DNA of 64,000 nt from Scalesia atractyloides (taxonomy: Eukaryota; Streptophyta; Magnoliopsida; Asterales; Asteraceae). Where the stretch lies: positions 7,385,163 through 7,449,162 of the forward strand of contig CAMTDV010000009.1 of assembly GCA_947069175.1 (NCBI GenBank), written 5' to 3'. The notes under the pieces are model-generated. The model did not search any database and had not been told where the DNA came from. It was given only the letters and a program-made list of their open reading frames with translations. A program made the position numbers and the translations under genes. Each line of letters opens with the position of its first letter. The first letter of the stretch is position 1. Below are positions 9,611 to 21,620 of the stretch, one piece after another.

Positions 9611-10241
9611 TTTTAATAATTGTGGATCATATATCCTTCTATATGTCTGGATCGTGGATCCTCAGGACACGGTGCAAGAAGGCTAAGGATCATTGATCCT
9701 CATTATTGTCCTAATTATCTAACAATTGTTTCCAATGTATTATGGCATGGTTTTGCAGGAGCTTTTCAAAGATGACCTACCCGCCAAGAATCAAGGGGAA
9801 TATGCCATTGTTCTAGCACGTGCCAGGAGTTCATGACCGTTATTGGTGAACGTGGGATATGGCCAAGATTTTCGAATAGTTAGTTAAGGATAAATTCTAG
9901 CTAGATAAAAGGGGTATTGAGCTTGAGAATTCGAACACACACGTCTGCAACCTACACTACTCTGATACGCACATTAGCAACATTGTAACAAGCTCAATAT
10001 TTCCAAGTTATAATCTTTATTGTTCAATATAGTAGATAGTGATAGTTTTCACTATCCGAGGTTTTTATGCCGGCGATCTACTAGTGATCAAGGGCTTTTC
10101 CAGGTATAAACTCTTGTTTCATCATAGTTTACATTTTTTTTTGTTCATACAATTGTTCGTCAATCATTCGAGATTCAAGCACTCAACCTCACAAAATCAG
10201 ATTTGGTTACATTATCCTTATTGTGATTTTTGACCAAAACA
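9611..10241 (+). repeat. Element F 3' LTR (about 630 bp)
   Basis: The right edge at 10241 is set by the terminus shared with E1 and E2. The left edge is approximate, just after AATTTTTGGGGATAG, which matches the polypurine tract of E1. A TATA-like stretch, CTAGATAAAAGGGG, is near 9899. Six ATCC-type words also recur here, as in the E LTRs. The 5' LTR is outside the window or lost. Confidence 0.6.
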
Positions 10242-10261
10242 TTTCTTAACAACTTTAGTTT

Positions 10262-10432
10262 TACTGGGGATAAACCCTTAATATCCCGGGTTAAACCCTT
10301 AGTATCCTGGGGTTAAACCCTTAGTATCCTGGGGTTAAACCCTTAGTATCCTGGGGATAAACCCCTATTATCCTGGGGATATACTTTAGTATCCTGGGGA
10401 TAAACCCCTAGTATCCCGGGGATAAACCCTTG
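10262..10432. repeat. 22-bp tandem repeat in E2 spacer (about eight copies)
   Basis: The unit is close to CTGGGGTTAAACCCTTAGTATC and varies at a few positions. The homologous spacer of E1 has only about three copies (14831-14895). It lies between the integrase end and the antisense gene. Confidence 0.85.
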
Positions 10433-10957
10433 TTTTCGTGCGCTATAAGCGGGAGTGTATAAACTTCAAGACTTAGAAAGGTGAAAACCTTTAAACCTTA
10501 GAGAGTATGAAAATACCCTTTCGCGAGAGAGGGTGATCAATCCTCATATACCTTAAGGATCCAGGATATAGCCAACAATAACGAAATTGTCAGTCACTGT
10601 TACATGAACTGGTCCCGCTATCTTGAACTATTCCTGGATACTTGCGCTCCAGGCGGGGTGTTTAAACCCAGTTCTGGAGAAAGGTGAATACCTTTAAACC
10701 TTTGAAGGGATCTGAACCCCTTAAACGTGAGAGAGGTGGCCAATCCTCTAATCTTTCGATCCATCTTGAGTATATATCCTGGAGTAGTATCCTGAAGTGT
10801 ATCCTACAAAACACCTTCAAACTAAGGTGGGTGTTAGCTAGGCTAACACCCCTCTGATGCTTAAGTCAGTATTGGGTTTCAAAGAATAATAATAAATTAA
10901 ATATATTTAAAAGAGATAGAACTCATACCATCCTGAGTTAGAAATTAAATTCTAAAC
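10433..10957. other. E2 spacer between 22-bp repeats and integrase end
   Basis: This non-coding spacer is shared with E1 (14896-15412). Both contain an inverted repeat GGGTGTTAGC/GCTAACACCC (about 10829-10852 in E2), which could form a terminator-like hairpin. No open frame is supported. Confidence 0.6.
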
Positions 10958-11321
10958 TCACTTGAAATAAGCTTTAAGATGTATATCATTCCAGGATCTT
11001 GGTATCATATCCCTCTTCATGGTCTTGAGCCGGTATGCTCCTTTTCCTGATTCTGAGTCAATCTCGTATGGCCCTTCCCATTTTGGAGCTAACTTCCCAT
11101 TAGCAGGATTAGTCGTATTCTGAAACGCTTTTCTCAATACCCAATCTACAACTTGGAATCTTCTAGTTCTTAAATTCTTGTTGTATGACTTGGCTATCCT
11201 CTGCTGGTACGCTGCCATCCTTAGTTTTTGCTGCATTCCTTGCTTCGTCGACAGTATCTAAGTCTTTACATAAGGCTTCAGGATTCACTTCAGGATCCCG
11301 TAGGCTCGATCTTGCTGTAGG
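10958..11321 (-). pseudogene. E2 integrase C-terminal fragment
   Basis: The reading frame continues E2's integrase beyond the E1 insertion. It contains KLRMAAYQQRIAKSYNK, RRFQVVDWVLRK and KWEGPYEIDSESGKGAYRL, the GPY/F-type C-terminal module of gypsy integrases, and ends LKAYFK. The expected GDWVLR is VDWVLR here, a G-to-V change relative to E1. E1's complete copy aligns base for base at 15413-15775. Confidence 0.85.
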
Positions 11322-12049
11322 TATTTTGGTCAAAAATTACCGAAGCAATTAAGTGATCAAATTAGTTTTGTGAGGTAGGGTGCTAACGGTGTTTATGAAA
11401 AAGGTGTTGGTTTGCTTGTTTGTAAAAACAGTTACAGCTCAGGATATTGAGCTATATCAACAATCAAATAATGAGCAAAAATGTAAAGGTTGACACGGGA
11501 TGTACGAGGAAAGTCCTTGATCAATTTAGATCTCTGACATAAAACATCGGGAGCTGACAATCGTCGCTGCCTTGTTCTTCTTATTACTTAGAAATCAGGA
11601 TAAAGTGCAGGATAATTCCCAGATCGTTGCTAAGTGTTAGAATTGCTAGTGTTGAGCGTTTGTGTGTAATCGTGAAAGTAAGTGACAGAATTTGAGAGTA
11701 GTGAGTGAATGTGTTATGCCCTATCGACCTGGTTATCCAATATTTATAGTTACAAAGAAAACAAACTCTCCTAAAATGATGGGATGCCTTTGAATATTCC
11801 CTAACGAACGTTATTGACCAGGTCTAGAGGCTTCAACGTCTTTCTTCTAACCATTTAGTCCGAGTCTTCAGGTGAATGAGTCTTTATGAACGTTGTGATC
11901 CTGTAACTATGACCTGCACATGTATAATTAATAACTGTCAGGATTTTGCACCAGGACGTTACCAATATCCTGGTCCGGTATCCTGATCGTAATCAGAAAT
12001 AACAAAGTCAGGATATAATTCAGGATATGGGCTCAGAATTTCAATAACA
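11322..12049 (-). repeat. E1 3' LTR (728 bp)
   Basis: On the plus strand it runs from TATTTTGGTC (terminal TG mutated to TA) to ATAACA. It aligns with 21002-21062 plus 21626-22306. A TATA motif lies on the minus strand near 11740-11750. Confidence 0.9.
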
Positions 12050-12065
12050 ATTGACCCCAAAAATG
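12050..12065 (-). promoter_or_regulatory. E1 polypurine-type tract
   Basis: On the minus strand CATTTTTGGGGTCAAT lies immediately before the LTR start TGTTATTG. Element F has a matching stretch before its LTR. Confidence 0.6.
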
Positions 12066-12299
12066 TTACCGTTTGAGCATACTGAGCATCAACGGTTACA
12101 TTTTTCACGAATTTCAAGGTCATTACGAGATGAGACTTTGATTTGACAACTTGCAACTACTCAGCCTATAAACACTCATCATCCCCCTATATTGATTCAT
12201 CTTTATCTTCATTTGGCTTCACCGAGAAATCAAGAGGTAACCCATTTCTCTCTTTCCTCATTCTTTTCCTTCTTCCTATTCTCTAATTCCGACGAAGAT

Positions 12300-14129
12300 A
12301 TGACAAGACAGACGAGATCAAGCATCGGTGATTCTGCACCTTCGTTCACGCCACAAAACCTTCTTCAAAATCCTGATAAAGAAGTGTGTTCATTCAACAA
12401 TGCTCACCTGTCGGCCCTCAAGACTTTGGGTAAATTCCGGAAGGGACGGTATTCCGGCCATATGACCGGGAAATCCGGTCAGATATGGTGTCTGATGAAT
12501 GGCTCTGCTTCAACGCTTATCCATTTACTTGGGCCTTCGATTTCCCTTTTCTGATTTCATCACTGATTTCTTTAACACCACCGACCTTAGTTTCAGCTAA
12601 ACCATGCCCATGCTCTGGAGGGTTTTGGCTGTTCTTGATCACATCAAGAACGAGCACATTCCTGACCTCTTTGTCAATGACCTTCCCATCGCTTACCGGC
12701 TAAGATCCCACGGATCCAATCGGTTTCTGTTCTACTCCATTTCTAGCGATCCTTTGATACTCCAGGCCACCAGGAATGAAGAGGAATGGGAATCCAAGTT
12801 CTTCTTTATAAAAAGAGATTCAATTCCTGGGGAGCAGATTATCCGGTGAAGTGGTTAACCAAGGGTAGGAACTAGGGTTTTAGGGTTATCCTTAGATATA
12901 TCCTATTCAATATCTTGCTTAATATCTTCCTTATGTTTTGTGCAGATGACTTTAGGAAACTATCACCTCGGCTTGCTGATTCAGAGAAGAGGATCAAAGC
13001 AATTTATCAGCTTCCAGATTCCGAAAGAAGTTTCATTCCACCTCCATCACCCTCAACCCAACACTCAAGCTCTAATATTTCTGGTAAGGATCCTGTTTAA
13101 TATCCTGCGTAGATCCTGTTAGTCAGGATGAGATCCTGTTAGTCAGGATATTAACTATTTAAGTTTAAAATTACTTCCCCGTCGATGCATGACCAGCGAA
13201 GATCCATGAGGTTTTTTACCTCGACGAGTTGGACAACTATTCTAAACCTGCACCAGTGAATAAGGAGCCAAGCCCCAAGCCATCCTCTGCATCAAAGCCC
13301 TCTTCAAGCTCCAAGCCTACTGTTGTTCCTAAGCCTTCCTCCTCCTTAAGGCCCCGGGCTTCTAGTTCCCAAAAGAGGAAGGAGACAGACTCTCCCGTTG
13401 CATCTGCTGAAGTCTCTGTCTATGAGAACCTTGGGTTCGCAGAATCTAGTGGTCTGATCAATCAGGTAAATATCCTGATCCTGTATCCTGCAAGCATATA
13501 CTGAAGTGATATCCTGAACATATATATTGATACCTGTGTCTGGCTTCGTAGGGCTTAAACCGTTTGCTGGCTGTGTACGAGGAAGCGTATAGGGCAGCTG
13601 TTTTTATGAGGCCAGGGCCATAAAAGCAGAGACAACCATCGACGAGCTGAGGACAACGGCTGCCACCAGGACCCGCTTTTACGAGGACAAACAAAAAAAG
13701 GTCTCCCAGGATGCTCAGGCCGCTCTCGAGAAAGCTACTTTGGACACTCCGGCCAAACTGGATGCTGCACAAGCCCAACATGAGCAAGATATGGTCTCCT
13801 ATCGTGATAGCCTTAAAGGGTTCGTGGTAATTTCCCTCCTCCAAGCCAGATTGAAGATGGCTTATGAGGCCAAGGATGCGGGCTTCGAATACCCTTCTTG
13901 GAACACCGGTGCTTGGGAGGCGAAGTTGAAGGATCTCGGCGGCAGTCCTGTGCCATATGCTGCCAAGTCAGGAGCTGGTGAGTCTTCCAAGACGGCTGAG
14001 TGGGTGATTGAGGCTGAAAAGGATCCCGGGGTTGATGTTGGAGCGGATGCTGGTGGCGAGGATGGTGGTGATGGTGAAGGTGTGGTTGGTGATGCTGCCA
14101 AGGATGCTGCTGAAGGTGCTGCAGCATAA
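12300..14129 (+). pseudogene. Antisense extra gene of E1 (Transposase_28-like), at least four exons
   Basis: The gene runs opposite to E1 gag-pol. It starts MTRQTRSSIGDSAPS at 12300. Two frameshifts occur before 12604, where PMLWRVLAVLDHIKNE resumes, followed by RSHGSNRFLFYS and NEEEWESKFFFIKRD. Introns with GT-AG ends are visible at about 12865-12945, 13084-13196 and 13466-13551. Exon 3 is rich in serine, proline and lysine. The last exon encodes a coiled coil (KAETTIDELRTTAATRTRF onwards from about 13621), then RLKMAYEAKD and an acidic Gly/Ala/Asp tail, ending at 14129. The core resembles the Transposase_28 family found in plant gypsy elements; whether it acts as a transposase is not shown. 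It may once have made a spliced antisense transcript. Function unknown. Confidence 0.65.
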
Positions 14130-15412
14130 GGGCAGCAAAGTGGGCGATGATGGATATTGATGCCTAGGCCGGAGCCCACTTTTAAAATTTGATGGTCTGC
14201 AACCCTAAACAATTTACTTTTCCTACACTTTAAACATTAGTACTTTGTGAATACTAGGGGTGGAGGGATCCTGAGTTTCAGGACGAAGCCCATAGTCATC
14301 AATGTTCATATGCTTTAAAACTTCACACTCTTGGTGGATAGGTCTTGGTTTAAGACGAAACCAGGAGTGTGACATTTTGGTATGTTAATAATAAACTAGT
14401 CTTTTGACCTTATCTACCGTTGTTATGTTTTTATTTCGGAAAAACATGCTTTGAATATCCTGATCAAATATCCAGGTCAGGATACTGATGAAATGTTTAA
14501 TACTTTTATCATGTTAGATAAAAACTTAGTTAAATATGACCTTATAAAAGAACTTAGACTATTTTGATAAGGGTTTCAAAACTTGAAAAATAAAAATTCA
14601 TACCAGAGACACTTAGGCAATAATTTTCAACCTCAATCTTCAAATCAAATGCAATGTCCCCAGCATAGATATCCCCAGCATGGATATCCCCTGTCTGTGC
14701 AGGATATTGCATCAACGCATGACATACTTGAGTATTTCTTGACTTAGTGATTTTTCTTCACAAAAGGACGTGTGTGAATACAATCATAACATGCCATATC
14801 TTTGGTTTTTGTTGAAAAGTTTAGTTTTACCCGGGGATAAACCCATAACATCATGGGGATAAACCCTTAGTATCCTGGGGTTAAACCATTGTTTTCGTGT
14901 GCTACAGGTGGGAGTGTATAAACTCCAAGACTTAGAAAGGTGAAAACCTTTAAACCTTTGAGAGTATGAAAATACCCTTTCGCGAGAGAGGGTGATCAAT
15001 CCTCATATACCTTAAGGATCCAGGATATAGCTAATAATAACGAAACTGTCAGCCACTGTTACATGAACTGGTCCCGCTATCTTGAACTATACCCGGATAC
15101 TTACGATCCAGGCAGGGTGTTTAAACCCAATTTGGGAGAAAGGTGAATACCTTTAAACCTGTGAAGGGATCTGAATCCCTTAAACGTGAGAGAGGGGCCA
15201 ATCCTCTAGTCTTTCAATCCGTCTTGAGTACATATCTTGGAGTAATATCCTGAAAACTATCCTACAAAACACCTTTAAACTAAGGTGGGTGTTAGCTTAG
15301 CTAACACCCCTCCGATTCTTAAGTCAGTATTGGGTTTCAAAGAATATTAAATTAAACATATTTAAAAGAGATAGAATTCATACCATCCTGAGTCAGAAAG
15401 TAAATCCTAAAC
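14130..15412. other. E1 spacer between antisense gene and integrase
   Basis: Non-coding spacer. It holds an inverted pair CACACTCTTGGTGG and CCAGGAGTGTGAC (about 14325-14374). Three 22-bp repeats (14831-14895) and the conserved 0.5-kb stretch shared with E2 follow. No reading frame is supported. Confidence 0.6.
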
Positions 15413-18400
15413 TCACTTGAAATAAGCTTTAAGATGTATAGCATTCCAGGATCTTGGCAACATATCCCCTTCCATAGTCTTGAGTCGATATGCTCCTTTT
15501 GCTAACTCTGATTCAATTTCATATGGTCCTTCCCATTTTGGGGCTAACTTGCCGTCGGCAGGATTGGTTGTGTTTTGAAAGGTTTTCTCAATACCCAATC
15601 TCCAACTTGGAATCTTCGGGTTCTTAAATTTTTGTTGTATGACTTAGCTATCCTTTGTTGATATGCTGCCATCCTTAGCTTTGCTGCATCCCTTGCTTCG
15701 TCGATAGTATCTAAGTCTTGACATAAGGCTTCAGGATTTGCTTCAGGATCCCGAACGCTCGATCTTGCGGTAGGTATCACCATTTCTGTTGGAATCACTG
15801 CTTCTGCCCCAAATACCAAAGAAAATGGAGTTTGCCCAGTAGCATTCTTCACAGTTGTTCTATCAGCCCATAGGAAAAATGGGAGTTCCTCAGCCCATCT
15901 TCCTTTTCTGGCACCTAACCTTTTCTTCAAGTTATTGACAATTATCTTGTTGGAGGATTCTGCTTGTCCATTGGCCTGAGGATGCACCGGTGTTGACGTG
16001 ATCATCTTGATTCCCCAATTTTTTACAAAAATCGTGGTTCTTTTGCTGATAAATTGAGTGCCATTATCACAAATTATATCGGCCGGTATGCCGAATCTTG
16101 TCAGGATATTCCTCTTGATGAAAGATACCACTTCTTGATCCCTTACTTGGACAAAGACTTCTGCTTCAACCCACTTGGAAAAATAATCCGTCATTGCCAG
16201 CATAAGACCTTTCATCCCGGAGCCTTAGGTAATTTCCCCACTATATCCATTCCCCACTTCATGAATGGCCATGGAGATGAATGGGATATAATGGTTCAGC
16301 AGGCTGATGTAGTATATTGTTGTGTCTTTGACATGCATCGCACTTTCGAGCATACTCCGCAACATCTTTTTCATGGTTGGCCAGTAATATCCTGTTCTCA
16401 ACACTTTCGAGAATAAAGATTTGCCCCCCAGTATGGTTGCCACAATCTCCTCCGTGTATATCCTGAAGTACCTCTTTCGTTTCAGAGCTTCCAGGCACCT
16501 CAGATATGGACCTGCAAGGGATTTTTTATACAAAACATTATTTATAATAGTAAAGCGGGATACCTACTTCACAATTTGAGTTATCCAGATTCAGGATTTT
16601 CCTCAAGATATCCATCACCAGGATCCTGGATAGTTATTACTTCCTTATCCTGAGACTTGGAAAGTTACATAGGGGATACCGGATATGTAGTATTGGTATC
16701 TGAGTTTCTTCCGGTATCCTGACAGTGGATCCTAAATTTGCTAGAGCATCTGCTTCAGCATTTTCTTCTCTTGGTACTGTTCAAGTGAAAATTTTCGAAA
16801 TATCCTGCTAATTTTTTAACAATTTCACGATATTCAGCTAACTTTTCACCTTTGACTGCATAAGATCCATTGAAATGGTTAGTAATCAACAGGGAATCAA
16901 CATACACTTGTAAACATTTAACATTCATATTCTTAGCCAATTCTAGTCCTGCTATTAGGGCTTCATACTCAGCTTCATTATTAGTATCAGGAAATTCACA
17001 TCTAATTTCCGGGGTAATATGTCCCCCTGTGGCGATTTTAGTGGTATCCCTAATCCTACACCTTTGACATTAGATGCACCATCAGTATATAATATCCAAG
17101 ATCCTGAATTCTCATCTAATTGATTTACTTCTAGGTCAGCCTCATTCTGAATATCACTACTAAAATCAGCCACAAAGTCTGCTAAAGCCTGAGACTTTAT
17201 AGCATTCCTAGGTTCATATATCAAATCGTATGCACTTAATTTTATGGACCACTTAGCCATCCTACCAGACATCTCAGATTTCCTAAGCACATTTTTAACA
17301 TGATAATTGGTTTTGACATAAATCCTATGAGTTTCAAAGTAATGTCTAAGCTTAGTTGATGCCATGAATAGAGCTAATATCAACTTTTCTAAGTGTGAAT
17401 ATCTAGTTTCAGCATCTAACAAACTTTTACTAACATAATAAACAGGATACGCTGACCTTCATGATCCTTTACCAGGACAACACTTACTGTGTTTCCCGAT
17501 ACTGCAAGGTATAGGATAAGGGTTCACCATCCTCGGGCTTCATCAACAGGGTGCCTTGAAAGATATTGCTTCAGTACTTGCAGAGCAACTTCGTGTCTTT
17601 CTCCCCATTCAAACTTTTTGTTCTTTTTCAGAATATCGTAAAATTCCTTGCATTTTTCCGTGGATCTTGATATGAACCTGTTCAACGCTGCTACCCGTCC
17701 TGTTAATCTCTGCACATCCTTCATGTGGAAGGTGATTTGAGATCCAGGATAGCTTTAATATGTTCTGGGCTTGCTTATATTCCCCTTTTGGTCACCATAT
17801 ATCCTAGAAATTTTCCTGCCCCCACTCCGAAGTGACACTTAGCAGGATTCAGTTTCATATTATACTGATCCATGATATTGAAAGCACATTCAAGATTCTG
17901 GAGGTGATCCTCGGCTTTCTTGGATTTTACCACCATATCATCAATATAGACCTCCATTGTGTCCCCCAGTTTGTCTTTGAACATCATATTGACTAGCCTT
18001 GGTATGTTGCTCCTCATTTTTTAAACCAAAAGACATGGCAGTATAACAGTATATACCTATGGGTGTCATGAATGCTGTATCCTCTTGGTCGGATGGCTCC
18101 ATCTGGATTTTCTGAAATCCTGAGGATGCATCCATAAAGGTCAACATTTCATGACCAGCAGTTGCATCTACCATCGAATCTATATGAGGTAATGGGAATG
18201 GGTCTTTAGGACAAGCTTTATTGAGGTCTGTGTAATCTACACAAACTCTCCACTTCCCATTCATCTTTTGGACCACACACGTTTGCTAGCCACTTACGAA
18301 ATTTAACTTCCCTAATCATCTTGGATTTCAACAACCTTTCAACCTCCTCTTGTATAATCGCATTCCTTTCCGGAGCGAATTTCCTTCTCTTTTGTTGAAC

Positions 18401-18490
18401 GGCCTGAAAGATTTGTCAATTCCAAGTTTGTGAGTTATAATATCTTTTGATGTACCTGTCATATCTTCGTGTTTCCATGCAAACGTAGAA
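15413..18490 (-). pseudogene. pol: E1 pol: RT, RNase H, archaeal-type RNase H, integrase (broken)
   Basis: Reverse transcriptase is at about 18490-17520, with DYTDLNKACPKDPFPLPH and YIDDMVVKSKKAEDHL (active-site YIDD near 17950). RNase H follows (about 17520-17160: SHLEKLILALFMASTKLRHY, ALADFVADF). A second, archaeal-type RNase H begins WILYTDGASNVKG (about 17100) and runs to about 16740. Integrase has a broken zinc region (about 16500-16300) and a core with MDIVG (near 16240), ICDNGTQF and HPQANGQAESSN. The catalytic D, D, E set is recognisable. The C-terminal module ends at 15413. Frameshifts lie near 18488, 18000, 17500, 16950 and 15580, and a stop (TGA) follows PG near 16217. These domains normally copy element RNA into DNA and integrate it in the nucleus; this copy cannot. 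Confidence 0.88.
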
Positions 18491-20897
18491 TCCTGCATTT
18501 CAAAAAGTTAGTAAGCTGATTCTCAATATCCTGAGGGATATTGGTTCCTACAAGCACCGAGATATCTGGATTATCCTGGTCCAGGATAACTTTTTTAAAT
18601 CCTGCTCCGAAGTCTCCATGATATCCTGGGCTTGTATCTTTAATTGTTATCCTGCCCTGGATTTTGTTGATGCCTTCATCGAAGAGGAGTAGCTTCCTTC
18701 GCTCCTGTTGGTCACTTTCCACTTTGACTATCCCCCAAGGAGTAGGGATCTTGACACATTGATGATAGGTAGAAGGTACAACCTTCATATCATGAATCCA
18801 TGGCCTGTCTAATATAATATTATAGCAGGATAATGAATCCATGACACAAAATCGTTGCATCAAGTTCACTCCTTCAACATATACAGGCAGCTTTATCTCC
18901 CCAACCGTGTTCTTTGCTTCTCCACCGAACCCTAAAAGCACAGTGGACTTTGAGGTAATCTCCATATTTGGGATGTTCATCCTCTTCAGGGTCTCTAATT
19001 GTATGATATTGACCGAGCTGCCATTGTCCACCAGTATCCTGCGTACAAAATGGTTAGCAATATACAAAGTGACTACCAAACCATCATGATGAGGATCCTG
19101 AATGCTATCCCAGTCTTCACTATCGAACGTTATCACTTTGTCGGTTGTAAGTGATGTCACCCTCGTCGGCTTGTCCCCTCTTTCTGCCTTTGCCTCTTTG
19201 GCATGCCTCTTAGCTGCAGAATAAGAGGTTCCGCATATATCGGATCCTCCGGATATAAAGTTGATTATCTTGGCGTCTGGGGGAGGCGATGCTGCTCGTT
19301 CAGGATCCTTGTCTGTATCCTGGCCCTTATTCTTCTTCCTTCCGATGAGATCTTTTAAGTAGCCTTTGCTTAGCAGATAGCTTATCTCTTTTTTCAGGGC
19401 TATGCAATCTTCCGTTACATGTCCAAAATCTTCATGAAAGGCGCACCACTTGGACTTATCCTTCCAATCAGCTTTTTGTTGATTCTTCCTTGGCCACCTT
19501 GCCTTATCTCCTAAACCCTGCATGGCATATATTAATTAGGGAGTATTAACAGAAAAATAGTATTCTGACAACTCAGGATCTTCATCCTCAACAACGTTCA
19601 CTTTCTTGCTGTCATTCCTGCCATATGGCTTAGAGCGATATGGCTTGTACGATGATTATGACTTTCTGTTAGTTGACTCGTATTTAAGGATGAATTCATC
19701 CTCTCTTGCATTTTCTTGTCGTCTTCAAGCCTGATATATCTTAGGGCCATGTTTCGAGCTTCGTCCAAGTTCCTGCAAGTATTCATCACAAGATCCTGAT
19801 AAAAAGGAGAATCCTTTTGTAATCCCATCTTGAATGCTTGTACAGCCGTAGCAACATCAAGATGTGGGATATCTAAGGATTCCCTACTAAATTTGTTCAC
19901 ATAATCCCTAAGGGATTCTTGAGGTCCCTGTGTTATCCTATAGAGGTCACTTGTTAGTTTTTCAAAGCTTCTACTACAAGAAAATTGACTATTAAACAAA
20001 TTGACCAAATAATCAAATGATGTAATTGAATGAGGTGGAACGCTTAAGAGCTACTTCAAGGCTGATCATGTCAGAGTGGAGCCGAAGCCTTTGCAGAGAC
20101 ATGCTTCTTTTAGATCCGGTGGAATAGGATTCACTTCCATCTTCTCCCTATATTGGGCAATATGCTCTTCGGGATCCGTCGTCCCATCATAAAGCTTCAT
20201 GTTGGGGGTTTGAAATCTCTTTGGAATTTCAGCATCACAAATGTGGCGAGCAAAGCAGGATATGTTGTGGCTATCATGGGATACTTCCGGTATGGGCTGC
20301 ACAACCCCGGGTACACTTGATATCATATCCTTCAGTTTCTAAAGCTCTCTAGATAGTGCTGAGGTTACACTTGTATCCTGCGAAGATCCAACATTGTTAG
20401 TAGCAAGAGTATTAACATTATTAGAAAGGTACCAGCTTGTTGATTCTGGCCATATCCTGGAGAATATCCTGGGCTCCTCACAGTCGATATCCTGGCTGAT
20501 AAGGGTATCTCAGGAACATTGCTCTGGGAACGACTTGGTACAACATTGCCCTGATTATCTTCAGTGTACACTGCTGAACAAAAGTTCAGATTCCTGGGCT
20601 GCAAGGGAGTGACAACATCCTCAACAGGTCTCTTGGAGTTGGACTTCAAGAGTTGTATTTCTCTCATTATTGTTTGGTTAGTTTCCTGCTGTTGTTTCAT
20701 CTGATCCTGTATATTACCAAACAAAGCTAAAATTTCATCATTAGAAGCATAATAGGAGTTCTCCCAGGGACACCAAATCTGTAGACATTCTGAACAGGTA
20801 AAACGTCTCGTGATGGAGGTGGTGGAAGCACCGAACTGGTTGTAGCGGAGGTTGTAGCATGCGTGGAGGAAGAGCTCATGTTTGATTTCGAAGCCAT
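18459..20897 (-). pseudogene. gag: E1 gag and protease (broken)
   Basis: The start MASKSNMSSSS at 20897 matches E2's start. An upstream in-frame ATG lies in the primer site and is ignored. The capsid-like region includes FEKLTSDLYRITQGPQESLR (20008-19598). The open frame 19523-18459 joins a variant zinc motif CAFHEDFGHVTEDC (C-H-H-C) to the protease. The protease active site reads ILVDNGSSVNII, where D-N-G-S replaces the usual D-T/S-G. The frame then enters the RT linker and is lost near 18488. Further breaks lie near 20725, 20360, 20050 and 19560. This protein would form the particle and mature the polyprotein. Confidence 0.85.
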
Positions 20898-20980
20898 CGA
20901 AAACAGTTGTGAAAAAAGGTTTGAAAACAAAAAGCCAATTAATGATTTTAACAAAGCTTTTCGTAGAAATAGCACCACTT

Positions 20981-20998
20981 GCCCCACGGTGGGCGCCA
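20981..20998 (-). promoter_or_regulatory. Primer-binding site, tRNA-Lys type (E1)
   Basis: The minus strand reads TGGCGCCCACCGTGGGGC, complementary to the 3' end of plant tRNA-Lys as I recall it. It lies three bases from the LTR edge at 21002. Confidence 0.85.
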
Positions 20999-21062
20999 AA
21001 TTGTTTTGGTCAAAAATTACCGAAGCAATTAAATGATCAAATTAGTTTTGTGAGGTAGTGTG

Positions 21063-21620
21063 TGTAACATTTGTCGAAAACGGGTTTTACCAAACCCGCT
21101 CCATTTTGTAATCGAATATCAAGTTATAAATGTTCGTTGCCTATTTATGCTTATTTTAATTTTTAATGATACATAATTAATAAACAAACTAAACCATAAA
21201 AATTATAATTGATAAAAAGTATAAATAAAACAATTAAAAATAAAATGGGGCTGCCGGGACTCGAACCCGGGTCAGCCAGGTTGTAACTCCAAAGACTTAA
21301 CACTCGCACGCTTAACCACTCCGCCACTTGTTTGTTTTCTGTCAACTCTAGGAAACAAATAAGTCTTATATACAAACCTAAATGAACCGGTTGCGCCAAT
21401 TGGAAACTGAAATCGGCTATCCAACCGTCTAAACGTTTGAATAATCGCGAAATCAGGTTTATAACCGATGCACCGACAATTCTAATCAATTCAGACTTGA
21501 ATTGACTTCAATTCTGATGATGATGGGTTTTATAACCGAAAACATTTCATAACCTGAATTACTGCAATCAAAGATCTTCTCACGACTCAGAAACATTCCA
21601 CAAACCTTCGGGGTGTGACA
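21063..21620 (+). mobile_element. Element C: solo LTR related to elements A and B
   Basis: It is 558 bp long, starting TGTAACA and ending TGTGACA, with the perfect 5-bp duplication GTGTG at 21058-21062 and 21621-21625. The first 50 bases resemble the starts of the A and B LTRs (ACGGG, then ACCAAACCCGCTCC). It is four to five times shorter and lacks the hairpin array. It keeps the class-II tRNA-like sequence. No internal region is present, so it is a product of LTR-LTR recombination or an old short-LTR relative. Confidence 0.88.
21247..21332 (-). other. Class-II tRNA-like sequence in solo LTR C
   Basis: On the minus strand it shows GTGGCGGAGTGGTTAAGCG (D-arm and box A like tRNA-Ser or tRNA-Leu), a long middle, and a perfect T-arm CCGGG TTCGAGT CCCGG. 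It is the best-preserved copy of this module in the window. The middle, about 45 bases, does not fold into a clear anticodon arm, so a working tRNA is unlikely. Confidence 0.6.

Larger units (their letters stand above)
7872..10241 (+). mobile_element. Element F: 3' part of a plus-strand Tat-lineage retrotransposon
   Basis: Only the 3' part remains: a minus-strand extra gene (7876-9380), a polypurine-like tract near 9594-9610, and a 3' LTR (about 9611-10241). The LTR ends in TTTTTGACCAAAACA, the same terminus as the E1 and E2 LTRs but in the opposite orientation. The bases after 10241 belong to E2's spacer, so F inserted into E2. Its left part is cut at 7872 where element A begins. Any gag-pol of F lies beyond A, outside the window. 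Confidence 0.7.

Noticed and set aside
13813..14212. Minus-strand His- and Ala-rich frames opposite the E1 antisense gene
   Set aside because: They are reverse translations of a Gly/Asp/Ala-rich acidic tail and share no homology with E1 pol.
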